From the NCBI GenBank assembly GCA_007258455.2, contig VDFB02373365.1, forward strand, positions 217,057,765-217,121,764: 64,000 bases of DNA. The letters are read 5' to 3'. The notes below the pieces were generated by a model. That model did not search any database. It was not told where the DNA came from and saw nothing but the letters and a program-made list of their open reading frames with translations. Made by a program: the position numbers and the translations under genes. This document shows, in pieces, positions 45,991-57,326 of this stretch; the first letter of the stretch is position 1, and the number at the start of each line of letters is the position of its first letter. This DNA comes from Sequoia sempervirens. Taxonomy: Eukaryota; Streptophyta; Pinopsida; Cupressales; Cupressaceae.

Positions 45991-46866
45991 TTTATCATTA
46001 TAGGCCAATCTAAAATTTCTTTCACTTTCTCTAGATCTATCTTCAATCATTCAACAAAAAGAAAAAATCCAAGGTATACCAACTATGTCTTCATGAAACT
46101 ACACTTCTTAATATTAACAACAAATTATCTTCTCTCAACCTCTACAATACTTTTCGGATGTACAACAAATTTTCTTCTCTAGTCTTACTGAAAAATTAGA
46201 ATATCATTCAAGAAAATAATAAAAAATTTACCCATGAATTTCTTCAATACCTCATTCATCAATCTCATGAAATTGTTTGGTCCATTGTTCAATCCAAAAA
46301 TAATCACTAACCACTCATATAATCCTTCATTTGTCTTAAATGTAGTCTTCCATTCATCTCCTTCTCTCATTCTGATATAATGATATCCACTCTTGAGATC
46401 AATCTTTTTAAAATACCATCTCCATTCAAACAATCCATAATGTCATCCATCCTTGGAAATGGAAATATATACTTGACCATGATCTTATTGATTTCTATTG
46501 AATCTATACACATTCTCCATTCTCCATCTTTATTTGGTGCAAATATAGAAGGTATTACACATGGGCTCAAGCTTTCTCTAATCAATCCTTTCCTCAACAA
46601 CTCTTTAATTTTTTGGTTCTACTCTGCATTCTCTATCTTTGTCATTCTATGTGCTTTTTTATTTGGAAAACTTGTTACCGCTATAATATCTATATGGTGA
46701 CTGATACTCTGGATAGATGGCAATCCCTCTAGTATATTCTTTGACATGATGTCTTCATATTTTGTCAACAATTTTGCAACTCCTTTCTGTGGTATATCCT
46801 CATTATTTTCTATCTTTGAACTACTTCCTTTCTTTGGAATCAATTCAAAACACATTTTTTCATGTC
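45991..46866 (-). pseudogene. Reverse transcriptase of chromovirus 3 (broken)
   Basis: MRHEKMCFELIPKK starts at 46870; [35 protein letters not shown] and [14 protein letters not shown] follow, then [17 protein letters not shown]. The catalytic Y-x-D-D box reads FLND near 46200, so the first Asp is Asn. Frameshifts at about 46400 break the gene. Confidence 0.88.
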
Positions 46867-46869
46867 TCA

Positions 46870-47630
46870 ATTAGGGTTAGTGCAATATCACAAGGGTCCA
46901 AACTAGGCCCTTAAGTGGCAATAAAAATTTAGAAAAATAGGGTTAGTTAATGTGACATAAAAAAATGAATAAGTTATTAACATAATTTGAAAATATGTAA
47001 GAATAGACTTTGTAGAAAATTGAATGTGGTTTCTAAGATACTAGTCCTTTTTTGGAAAAAAGTAAATCTATTTGGTGAAAATTTGAAATTTCAATGCAGT
47101 AGTACTAAATTTTCAGGAAAAAATAAAAAGCAGGTGTATGTTTGACCAACCTAAGTACAAGCATTTAAAAAAAAAAATCAATATAAGTAGAGGACACATG
47201 CCTAGATGTGCCACATTTTTTTTGTAATTTTTTTTCAATTAAATAATTAGTTATGAATTTTTATTAGAAATTTTTATAAATATTAAAACTTGTTTTTCTA
47301 ACCACCATAACTTGGTTAAAAATTTATGATATTTTTATCCTATACTATGGGAGGCATAGAATGTGCCACATCTTTTACATTCAAAAAATATGAAATCATT
47401 TAAGAATTATAGATGTTTTCCAATCATCCTATCAATTAGGACTTTAGTTAGAATGTAAGTAGAAAATAAATAATAATTATCTATTTAATTCCAAATAAGG
47501 CATATCTTATATTTTTGGAAAGCTGAAAATTTTCTCAATAAATCCTTTTGTTTCATCAAATTCGGATAAGAAAATTTGTTAGCCACTTTTTGGTCATATT
47601 GCCACTTTTTGGACCCCCATGATCTCGCAC
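46870..47630. mobile_element. 761-bp non-autonomous TIR DNA transposon inside chromovirus 3
   Basis: The insert splits DGW and MRHEKM in the protease-reverse transcriptase linker. Flanking TCA (46867-46869 and 47631-47633) is a possible 3-bp duplication, and removing the insert plus one TCA restores the frame. Termini are inverted: the left reads GTGCAATATCACAAGGGTCC (46880 on) and the right, reversed, GTGCGAGATCATGGGGGTCC, with AGTGGCAATA further inside both. The left side has 10 extra bases before GTGC. There is no transposase. Superfamily uncertain; a 3-bp duplication suggests PIF/Harbinger. Confidence 0.75.
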
Positions 47631-47633
47631 TCA

Positions 47634-48200
47634 TCCATCCATCTAGAAATTTCCTTCCATCTACCAAGAATAGTTTGGTAGTGCCACAAAATTCAGTCTT
47701 CTTCTCTTCCTCCAAGGGTGTCAACTTGATTCTCTTTTCATTTGATGTTATAGTATAAGTATTCCTTCTTCCATCATGAATTGATTTCTTATCATATTGC
47801 CATGGCCTTCCTAATAGTAAATGGCATGCATCCATAGGCGTAATATCACATAATACTTCATCCCTATATGATCAAATATGAAATTTCACCAAACATTGTT
47901 CATTCACCAATATATTATGCTCATTGTAAATCCATGCTATCCTATAAGGGTTTGGACATTTCAATACCTTCAAATTTAACTTTGTTACCATCTCTTCTAA
48001 AACTAGATTATTAGTACTACCACTATCAATGATAACTTTACATACCTTTCATCTAGACTTACATCTTGTTATGAATAGAATTTTCCTCTATGGTCATTCT
48101 TGTGTTGCTTCCTCACACATCAATTCTATTCTCATCACCAATGATTCACCTTTCTCAAGTTTTCCCACTGAGCTATGGTATCCAACATGTTCTTCTTCCA
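47634..48200 (-). pseudogene. Protease region of chromovirus 3
   Basis: VIIDSGSTNNLVLEEMV at about 48000-48040 is the retropepsin active site with a normal DSG. MDACHLLLGRPWQYD (47835 on) and KLFLVDGRKFLDGW (to 47634) follow. The ORF reads into the transposon and ends there. Confidence 0.82.
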
Positions 48201-49269
48201 CATATGTTGTTATCTTAGTATGCTCAGGTTTCTTTTTGGTGCTTCCTTGATGACACTCAAATTCTCTATGTCCTTCACCTCCAAACTTGAAATAGGTTCC
48301 TCTGAATGGTCTCCTTTCAGATCTTCCTTCCTCTCTTTGGTATCCATCATTTATGTAAGAATTATGGCTTCATCTGTCATTGTAAAAATTTCTATCTTAT
48401 TTCCTTTGCAGTATGAATCCAATAGGGTTTTAGATCTTTTTCTACTCCACATACAGTCTCCTTTCTCTAGACTAGGGTCTATTCCTTTGAAATATTCCTC
48501 TTGAACTTTTTTGTCTCTGTTCAAATTTCTTGTTCAACTTTTCTTCTACTTTTAATGTAAACTAATATGCTTCTTCAACAAATTTCATCTTTACGAGGCT
48601 CAACTCTTCTTAAATGTTTGTTTTCATTCCATTAATATATCTTGCAACCTTTTCTTTACTTGCTTTGCTATGATTAGTTATAATTATCATCTTGTAGAAT
48701 TCTTTTGTATACTACTTCACAAATATTTCCTTTTGTCTCAAGTTCTGCAATGTTCCCAACAATTCAAGTTCATAATCTACTGGTATGAATTGATTCTTCA
48801 ACTCTGTCACCATTTTGTCCCATTTGATGATTCTTTCTTTTCCTCTTTTATTTCAATCTAATTGAATTTCTTTCTGCCATATTGCAACATGATCTTTCAA
48901 CTTCTTTTTTTTCACAAATTTGATTCTTTCCAGATCCTTGATTTCTTCACATTCAAATTATTCTTCCATTTCACTTATCCAATCAATCAACTCTTCCATA
49001 TTCAAATTTCCCATATAATTTTGAATTTCAATTCTACATCACTTTCCAATCTATGAGATAGATTTCAACATATTCACTTGATCTTATTTTTCTTCTTCTT
49101 CGTCTAGGGTTTCTGCAACTTTATTTGCATGTTCTATTTCATCATCAATTTCATCATTCTACCTAGGGTTTAGGCCTTGCCTTCAATCTTCTTCAATAAC
49201 ATCTAACTTAACTCACATCTCGTGCATCATTTCCAACATATCATCCATTATTTTAGCAACATTTTCCAT
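48201..49269 (-). pseudogene. gag of chromovirus 3 (broken)
   Basis: The ATG at 49269 gives MENVAKIMDDMLEMMHEM. The helical gag domain (LIDWISEMEE, WQKEIQLD, KEKVARYINGM) spans about 48560-49010. The zinc knuckle near 48249-48297 reads Y-F-K-F-G-G-E-G-H-R-E-F-E-C, so two of three Cys are lost. The second position of the loop is Lys, showing what the amber codon replaced in chromoviruses 1 and 2. Stops are frequent. Confidence 0.82.
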
Positions 49270-49450
49270 TATAGGCACTCTCCTTGGCAATATGTCTCCC
49301 CTCAAGTTGGTGCAACTGGTTGAATTTGGTGATCTGGCTACAAGGGTTTCAACTACCTTAAAATCGATGATTAGTTGAAAATGAATGTAGTCTTCCTCAA
49401 GTCAGTAATCTGTTCACCTCAAGGAATTCCTTTAGGAATCAAAAAATCAT

Positions 49451-49460
49451 TCTGATACCA
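49451..49460 (-). promoter_or_regulatory. Primer binding site of chromovirus 3
   Basis: On the minus strand it reads TGGTATCAGA, the initiator-Met type, two bases (AG) after the LTR end if that end is taken as ACACCA. Confidence 0.85.
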
Positions 49461-49462
49461 CT

Positions 49463-50252
49463 TGGTGTAGTCATGGTAGGAGGGTTCCTAAAGGAACAAT
49501 CTAAACCATGTAGCAATGAGTCAACATAGCGAAAATAACACAACTTGATAGGAAAACATGAATCTTCATTAATATGAAATTATTACATGCAACATTGCCA
49601 CAAGGGTGAATTACAAGGGCTCATAGGCCTTGCCACAAGGGCTTCAACAATACAATTGGCTAGCATGCCTTATTACATGCCCCCAAAGGGTTTTGGGTGA
49701 AAATGTAATGAATCTCAATCTTATCCTAAAAATACTAATCTGAATGAATCCTAAATTATTATAAATGCTTATGAATATACTTCTCAAGATCCAATATAGG
49801 TTTGTGTAAGCAATAAGGGTTAATAACCTAGTGAATGATCAAATGTGAATGTCAACCTCCAAATAAGAAGAATTAGCTTCATGTGAAATGAATTAACTTG
49901 TAAATATCAAGATAGGTCCCAATGAACCCAAGATGCTTGTATGATGTCCAATTAAGCTTCGTACAATTTCTAATAGGTCTACACTAAGAAATCTAGACTA
50001 GGTTGGCCCCAAATGCTCTAACTAGTAAACATAGTGAAATTCTGAGAGCGATAATATAGACAATTGCAAATGATGTGAATTTTGGATATGTGATAGATGT
50101 TAATATGTAGATGTTATATCTTGCTCCATGAGCTGAGAAACAATGACGTGGTATAATGCAAAATGATCTACTAAAATTGCTATTGCATGCAATGTAAGAA
50201 ATAACTATTTTTGGTTGATATAGGATTTCCTTACATCTAAGGATGCTCCTAT
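49463..50252 (-). repeat. 5' LTR of chromovirus 3
   Basis: It aligns with 43779-44581 but lacks the last bases, ending GATGCTCCTAT. It is joined directly to an unrelated LTR end at 50253. Confidence 0.82.
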
Positions 50253-50952
50253 TGAATAAGACAACTGAGAGGGGTGGTGAATCAGTTGTCACATAATTAA
50301 ACCTTTAATTCAATCATCGAAACTTAATATTACTTAAATGATTAATCATCAAATGCTAATGTAGAAACTCAAATCCAACACATAAACACAATAACACCAA
50401 ATTTACGTGGAAAACCCAATGAGAGGAAAACCATGGTGAGGATTAACTCACTATATAGAGAATATCAAAACCAATTACAAGAGGTTCACTACTAGAAATA
50501 AGGCTCACTACCAAAATAATGAATAATTTCCCAATAGGGCTAACAGCCCAAAGGGCTCACTGCATTTGAAAACTCAACATTAAGCTTCACACTGATCTGC
50601 CACACTCGCATCACACACACCCACTGAATAGAATCAATATCACATCTAACTGCACTTCCTCTTTTCTCTTATCACTCTTCTTCTTCCCTCTTGTATATGT
50701 TGGAGCTAAAAAATCCACCTTGGTTTTAACATGTCTCCATTATCATTTCTCATTTCATTTTCATCATAATCCCCACTACCCTTGATATTTCCTATATTTG
50801 GCATAAAACATAAAAAAAATTCCTAATGTATAAAGCTCTCACACCTACCATTGTAAATAAAATAAAGTATCCAATAATTATTTTGAGTAGTTCCCCTTAC
50901 AAAAGTATTACCTTGGAAATATAAGACATATTAGCATGAAAACACCACATCA
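50253..50952 (-). repeat. Probable solo or 3' LTR, minus strand
   Basis: On the minus strand it ends CACCCCTCTCAGTTGTCTTATTCA. Inside it are CACCATGGTTTTCC and GGGTTTTCCACGTAAAT, motifs shared with the LTR ends at 10480 and 60490. A TATA-like CATATACAAG is near 50695 and a TGATGTGG start at 50952. No PBS or matching target duplication is seen, so the ends are approximate. Confidence 0.5.
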
Positions 50953-52533
50953 GGGGGACTCTCATCATGGTCTCATCGATGAACTGATGGAGGAAAACCA
51001 CAAAACATACACCATCAATGAAACAAATTTCTATCGGGTGGACTTCTAACACAGTGTCCCCAATAGAATCACAAAGCTAACTAAGCTGAATTCATCAGAG
51101 TGAGTAATACATATCGATAGGAAATACCTTGTTGTCCCTCCGATAGCCCAAACAAAACATATTAGAGACACTAAAGCATATCGGGGAGAGATGGCATTGT
51201 GTCCAACCGATGGAAAGATACATGACATAATGAAGACATTTATCAAATAAAAAATATGCAGCGATAAGTAATATCAAGGAAACATAAAGCTATCGAGCCA
51301 ACAAAAAACTTGGTCCCCCCAATACAATGATAAACAATCACAAGAAAAGAGTATCAGAATGAATGATGACTATCTGTAGGATATGAATAAGGGTTTCCCT
51401 GATGAGTCAATAACACATAAACAATCAAATATAAGAGGGATCAGAGGGACTAAAGCGTATTGGGGAGAAATTATCTGGCATCCTGCTGATACCCCAAAGG
51501 AAAGATAAAGACATAAAGTTCATTGAGGGGTGATCCCACAATACTAGTTTACAATTTTTGGCCAAACTAGACATTGAACTAAATTTTTTTAACTAAATCT
51601 TCACTTTTAGGAACCTATAGCTGCTAAACCATGAGGAATGTGAAGATTATGCAAACTAGTGATTTGTGACATTTTTTCTATAGATTCTAAATATATATTT
51701 TTAAAAGAAATTGGAATCAGATTGCATTTCTTTTCTATCTCCTTCGAAAACTAGTTTTTAACAATAAACACCATTTTTAAAGAGTGATGTTCATCGTATA
51801 CAACATAAATTTTTTTGTATGAAGGATAAAATTTTATTCTTTTATAATTTAGATTTGTAAATATGATATCTAACACTTTCATTTGGTTTCATACTGTTTT
51901 ATTGGATATTTTTTTCTTAATTAATTTTTGAAGTCAAACCAATTACAATTTAGACATAGGTAGACCGTATACAACATAACTTTTTTTGTATATATCAAAA
52001 TTCAATTTTATTTTTTTTGTTGGATCAAAGACATCAATATCTAGCACATACATATTTTTTAGATTTTTTTTGGTAATCTACTATTTTTCCACATGTGAAA
52101 AATAGAGAGCTTGTTTTTTGGTGAAAAACCTACATTCACAAAAAATAAAAAATAAATATAATAATCAAATTAAAAATATTTAAAATTATACTTTTGTGGA
52201 AGCTTAAAATAAGGACTACATACTTACAAAAAATAAATTTTAAATGAATTCATTTGATCCACCAAAGGGTAAATCAAAAGTGGGTTTTTATCAACATTTT
52301 GATAGGTGTAAAGGAGACTCCATTATAGGCATGGTTTAAAACTATCAGGGTTCTATCCAAGGGGGTTTGTTCTAAGGTGTTTTGATCAAACCTTCTTTAA
52401 TTGGAATCCTTTAAATGGAATTTTCAAGGCTTAAATCATTATATTTTCTAAAAATATGTGATTTCAGCAAAAAATAGGATGTCCCAAAAAGTGTAAACCA
52501 CTATTGTGGGATCAGCGCAAGGAGAGAAGTGGA
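50953..52533. repeat. Spacer with diverged ~280-bp repeats
   Basis: No gene is visible. The block ACTAAAGC(A/G)TAT(C/T)GGGGAGA occurs at about 51170 and 51453 with similar downstream text (GGAAAGATA, GACATAA), suggesting two old tandem units of about 280 bp. TATCGG/CCGATA motifs are frequent between 51020 and 51500. From 51540 to 52500 it is featureless and AT-rich. Confidence 0.45.
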
Positions 52534-52567
52534 TATCGGTGGGAGTAAAATCATAGTCCCACCGATA
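52534..52567. repeat. Perfect 11-bp hairpin
   Basis: TATCGGTGGGA (52534-52544) and TCCCACCGATA (52557-52567) are exact inverted repeats with a 12-base loop, about 390 bp upstream of large ORF D. Confidence 0.85.
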
Positions 52568-52958
52568 CAATGATGATGATTTTTTTGATTGATGTGACAA
52601 CCAAAGATATCGAGGAGATATTCAAATTAAATGATTTCCCTGATGACAAGAAAGAGAGAAAGTGCAACATTTATGAGCTAGAGCCGAGCAATATATACCT
52701 CAAATTGATCTCATTTCTATCATTGAGAATTAGAAAAGCTTACAGAGAGCAGAAGTGGAGAGAATGTATTGGAGGTACCCCATTGTTGCATAGATAGAAA
52801 GAAGGAAGCATGATACAAGTAATTATATGAAGCCAAACTGAGAAATTCCTTTCAAGTAAAAATAATTGTAAAGAGAATATAGGGTTTTGGATAATGGAAG
52901 GTTTGGAACACCAAAAAATAAAAGAAAAATAATAGAAGTTAGACACTTAGACTAAGAC

Positions 52959-55900
52959 TTGATTGATCAATGTGTTGGGTCGAGGCCGAGGTCTAAGAGG
53001 AGTGCACAATTAGATCCTTCCATGGAAAATTCTTGGGATAAACACAAAGACTTAGGTGATTTGTGGACACCGCAGAGAGGGTATGAACTATTTATCTACC
53101 ACTATAGAAAAAAATATAGATTCCAACTTGTCTGTAATCCATGGAAAATGAACTTTGGAAAGTTGATTGTGCCTAATGTATTCATCAATGTAGAGTTTCT
53201 TAAGGCATTGGATGCTAAGTATGACCACAAATGATGAGAAATTAAGTTACATGATGTGTTTGAATTCATTATCATCTCCAAAGACTTCATTTCCACTAAC
53301 TTCCAATTAGATTGCTCTATGAGTGTTCCATTCACAGTAAAAGACCTCTTGACAGAATATCATCACATGGACACTAGCTATCAAAGGTGGAAATTACCAC
53401 TACATAGGCCCTGGAAGGAAGGGAATAGAAGCAAAAATTTGTCCAGCAATGAACACCCTCCCTTTCATGAAGAGCTATTCGAGCAGTATTGTTATTATAC
53501 ATATTACACTATAGGAAAAGTGTTAGGAGTGGAAGTTCTAGCTCTTATGTCAGTAGACCAAATGGTTCTAGTAGCAGATGTGCAAAGATGAGATGCTAGC
53601 TCATTTGATTATGTTGGCTATCTGGCTAATGCTCTAAATCAGGGATTGGAGAAAAAAAAAATAGTGATTATATTAATTTTAAACATTATTCTTTGTTCAT
53701 GCACTTACTTTTGTATGAAGGGAAAGTTAGAGGGCTTTGGGGAGAGGAATTAAGGATAAGGGATGTAAATGAGGATGGAAATTTTAAAACAATTCAGATG
53801 TGGACCTCAATATGGGAAAATTGATATGGGAGATCCCATTATTTATACTTTGAGGAGTATTTTGTTAAACCCTTGCTAAAATTATTGGGGCATCCATGTG
53901 ATTACAACTTGTCTCTTGAAGTACAAAGGTTTCTTATACCTAAAGAGAAGGATCCCACGAAAAAGGTGAATCATAATTGGGGAGATTGGTATACATTTTC
54001 TAATTGCACTATGATTAGAGCATATGGATTTGAAGGGGCTCCACACTTGTTACCAAGAATAGTTCTTGATAAGGTGGCCTATTTGGAAATTGTGAAATAG
54101 TTGGCCAAATTAGATGCTAAGCATCTTAAAGGGCACAATAAACAATCAATTATTTTAAGTACTCTATATTTTGGAGATTTTACAATTGCTTCTAGTGAAG
54201 GATATGAAGAGATTGATAAGAAATTGGTACATTACAATTTTCCATTGGGAAATGAGAGAAAGAATTTTTATTTAGAGAAATTTATTAATAAGGAAAAATT
54301 GTCACAAACACTATCTGGATATGAACATCAATTCTCTATGGATGATGTGATAAGGAATCATGATGATGCTTTGATAGCACGAAGGATGGCCATATAAAAT
54401 AAGATTATGTTAGATAAGGCATGGAAGAAGGATAATAATCCTTCATATATAAAAACATTCAGTGATGTGTAGGACCCATTAGAAAGAGTTGAACAACTGA
54501 TTACTCATAAGGATGAACTAACTACAAATGTGCCCCCCATGGTTTTTGAAACACATGTGGTAACTTTATCTAGAATGTAGGCTGAGAATATGGAACCCCT
54601 CAGTTATATGCCATCACAACCTACTCTAGAAGTTAGTTTGTCTATGGATACTACCATGAGTGAGGAAGACGATGAAGCAAAAAGTGATGAAGAAGAATAT
54701 GAGGTTGAATAAATAATTAAACCCATTGTCACATAATATGATCCACCCAATGAGCAAAGTATTATTAAATTTGAAGCATCAAATAAACTCTTTGATGATG
54801 TAAGAGTCAGGGTTGATCAAGAATTTATTTCTAATGGTGACTTCGTTAAAACTTTTGAGTTCAGGTCATTTTTCTATGAATAAAAAAGGTAGAGTGCTAA
54901 GAAAAGTAATGAAATATATCACTCCTTAACAAGAGGCTACTACTTTGCAAGAGTTTAGAAAGGAATTAGATTGGGAGCTAGAAGCTATCACCCCTGAAAG
55001 AGGAAGAGAACCGCTTCAAGAGGTTGGGGAGTTCCTCTCACTAGGATGGTACATCAGTTCTACCATAGTGTTTGATATCTTCAAGAAAAGAGGAGATAAT
55101 ACATTGCACCCAATACATTGCACCCGATAGAAGAGGCCTATGACAAAATGTATTTAGGGTCAGGTTACAACCTAGATGAAGCTACACTATTGATTTGGGT
55201 GCTATATCCTCAAGACAAGAGACCTTCTATCATTAGTAATCCAATTTAAGTTTTTGGACATCTCTTGGACATAGGGTGGGAGATACCAATCCCATTGAGA
55301 TAGTAGAGTTAAAGATAAATGTGAAAAAATTCAATAAGGCTCAGGTTGAAAAATTAATAAAAGACAATGAAAAACTAAGGAAAGAGGCAGCCATTTATAG
55401 AGATAAACTACCCTCTTCCTCTTCATTATAATTATACTCTCCATGGGAGGACTATGACAAGAGAGTATTAGATGCCATGGCATATGCTATATACTAGAAA
55501 CATTGCCATGAAAGAGTTCAAAAGAAATGCAATGAACTAGAGACAAAGATCAAAACCATCAAGTTTAAGATGATCTATGATATAATCAAGAAAAGGTTTG
55601 AGAATGTGATGGACTAGGTTGATTAATATTGGGAACTCTTCGTAAAAGTGCACTCTACTCTTCAAAAACATGAGAAACTATAGGTGTGTATGGAAGAAAA
55701 GAAAGAAGAATTGGTCATTAAGGAAGGCATGAATGAAAAAATCCTTCATAGATATAATGAGTTAAACAATCAACATGAGGAGTTTCATGCTAATATTAAA
55801 GCTGAGCTTGATGACTTTAACCAACCATTGGATATCTTGTTTCCCATGTTTTTTGGTGATGAAGGAGAACTTAAAGGACAAGACAATTGGAACGATGAAT

Positions 55901-56121
55901 TGGCTTAGATACTACCATAGGCACTTGAGATAGTTAATGATGAAGAGAGGGGATTAGATAATACTCGTAAGAAGCTCCAGGGAATAATGTATATGGAGTA
56001 CAATATGATGGATTCTCTATCAAATATTGACACTCATATCAAAAATGATTATATTGTCCACTTGTCAAAAATGAATCTGTTCATCACTAGAATTGGAGTG
56101 GCTCCGAGTGTGGAGAAATAA
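52959..56121 (+). pseudogene. Large retroelement ORF, copy D (about 1050 codons, broken)
   Basis: The start at 52959 is a guess from the first long frame; coding-like text may begin near 52570. Block 1 is FLKALDAKYDHK near 53195-53230. Block 2 is VGYLANALNQGL (53610-53650) and, after a shift, FKHYSLFMHLLLYEGK near 53680-53725. Block 3 is GDWYTFSNCTMIRAYGFEGAP and LLPRIVLDK (53980-54070), then LEIVK-x-LAKLD. An acidic linker (SEEDDEAKSDEEEYEVE, 54655-54710) and a helical C terminus (55684-56100) follow, ending at the TAA 56119-56121. Stops and shifts are frequent. It directly precedes the 5' LTR of the Tat-like element. Confidence 0.58.
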
Positions 56122-57305
56122 GTTTTGAGTTGAGGTCTACAAAATGATCGAGCACTTCATCATGGAGAGGAGAAATTTTCCAGATCCTAAGAGGTCATGA
56201 GTTCTCTATGATGAGTAATGGAGCAAGTGTTACTATCTATTACTATTTCCTCAACTGATTTATTTATGCTTAAAAATTACAATTAGTTAAGGTTATGAAA
56301 AGACATACCTTTTTGTAATGAGTCTGTAGCTTGTTGCTTCTCATATAAAAAGGGAAACCAAGACTTAGTTTCAATCATCATTATCATCATCATCATTAGT
56401 AATAGATAGGTTCATTTACTAGTATAACGTATTCCACTTATCCATTTCCATATTTTAAACTTTTGTTATAAATGTATATTTTTTGAAGCAATATAATGGA
56501 GAAGGTTGTTCATTATCGGTGATCTATTTCCAGTGTTCAACTATTATGTTAATAGTCATTATTATATGTTGTTGTGATGTCTCCAAAGTGGTTTCCCCTA
56601 ATTAAATTTATACAATTTTTTCAGGACACATTTGCTATTGTTGTGTGATTTTCTTGATTGGGTTATGGCTAGAGTGAATTAAATTCCTTTCAAGTAATCT
56701 ATTTCAATTAGTTCCTGCCAGGGATTAAAATATTTTTAAATTGATTTCTCTAACTAGTTTCCCGCAAGTTAAGAATTAAAAATCCTTTCATATTATCACA
56801 ATAATTTAGGAGAATAACACTTGGATTCATAAAGAAGAGTGCAGTAACTGACAGACCTACATGTTTGTACAAGGTGCAAACATCCAAAGTTCCCAACAAG
56901 TTAGAGATAAGTTGAGAAGTAGAACCACCTATCATAAAAATTTGTCTCCATCATCATCATCCATCCCTCAACTCCATTCACCCAATAGGATTAGGCTCTT
57001 GTCATATTTAGAGCATTTTATACAAACTTTACTCATATACCTGATTCTTTAAACATCTACAATAGGAACTAGTCATCAACCTTGCATCTACTTCACACCC
57101 ATAGGCCATTGTGGATAGATTTCCCAAATTAGAGACCATATTTAAACCTTTAAATATTCCTTATCATTTAGGTACACTTGCCTTGGTTTACCATAGCCTA
57201 AAGAGTAGAGGGTTATCAATCAAATTCACCACGTTTATTAGCCAAAAATGTACTAAGAGATTGGCACCCTCTTAAGTTCAAAACCTACATTTTTGAGACC
57301 TAATA
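56122..57305 (+). repeat. 5' LTR of Tat-like element F
   Basis: The TATA box ATATAAAAAGGG at 56343-56354 lies 223 bp after the stop of large ORF D. The region runs about 960 bp on to CCTAATA, just before a Tat-type PBS. The LTR start is unclear; TGTTACTATC near 56227 is one option. No matching 3' LTR is in the window. Confidence 0.6.
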
Positions 57306-57307
57306 GA

Positions 57308-57326
57308 TTGGTGACTCCACTGGGGA
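57308..57326 (+). promoter_or_regulatory. Tat-type primer binding site
   Basis: TTGGTGACTCCACTGGGGA, the form known from plant Tat/Ogre-like elements. Its mutated counterpart is at 39645-39662 on the minus strand. Confidence 0.82.

Larger units (their letters stand above)
43779..50252 (-). mobile_element. Chromovirus 3: degraded Ty3/gypsy element
   Basis: LTRs are at 43779-44581 and 49463-~50252 (about 800 bp, starting TGGTG(C/T)AGTCATGGTAGGAGGG on the plus strand). The PBS TGGTATCAGA lies on the minus strand near 49451-49460. The internal order on the minus strand is gag, protease, DNA-transposon insertion, reverse transcriptase, RNase H, H2C2 finger, chromodomain. The integrase core is missing. 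The LTR ends resemble chromoviruses 1 and 2 (GAGCATC...CAATC...ATCA...AAAAATAGTTA), so it is a sister subfamily. The right LTR lacks its last few bases at the junction with the next element. The element inserted into a Ty1/copia remnant. Confidence 0.88.
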
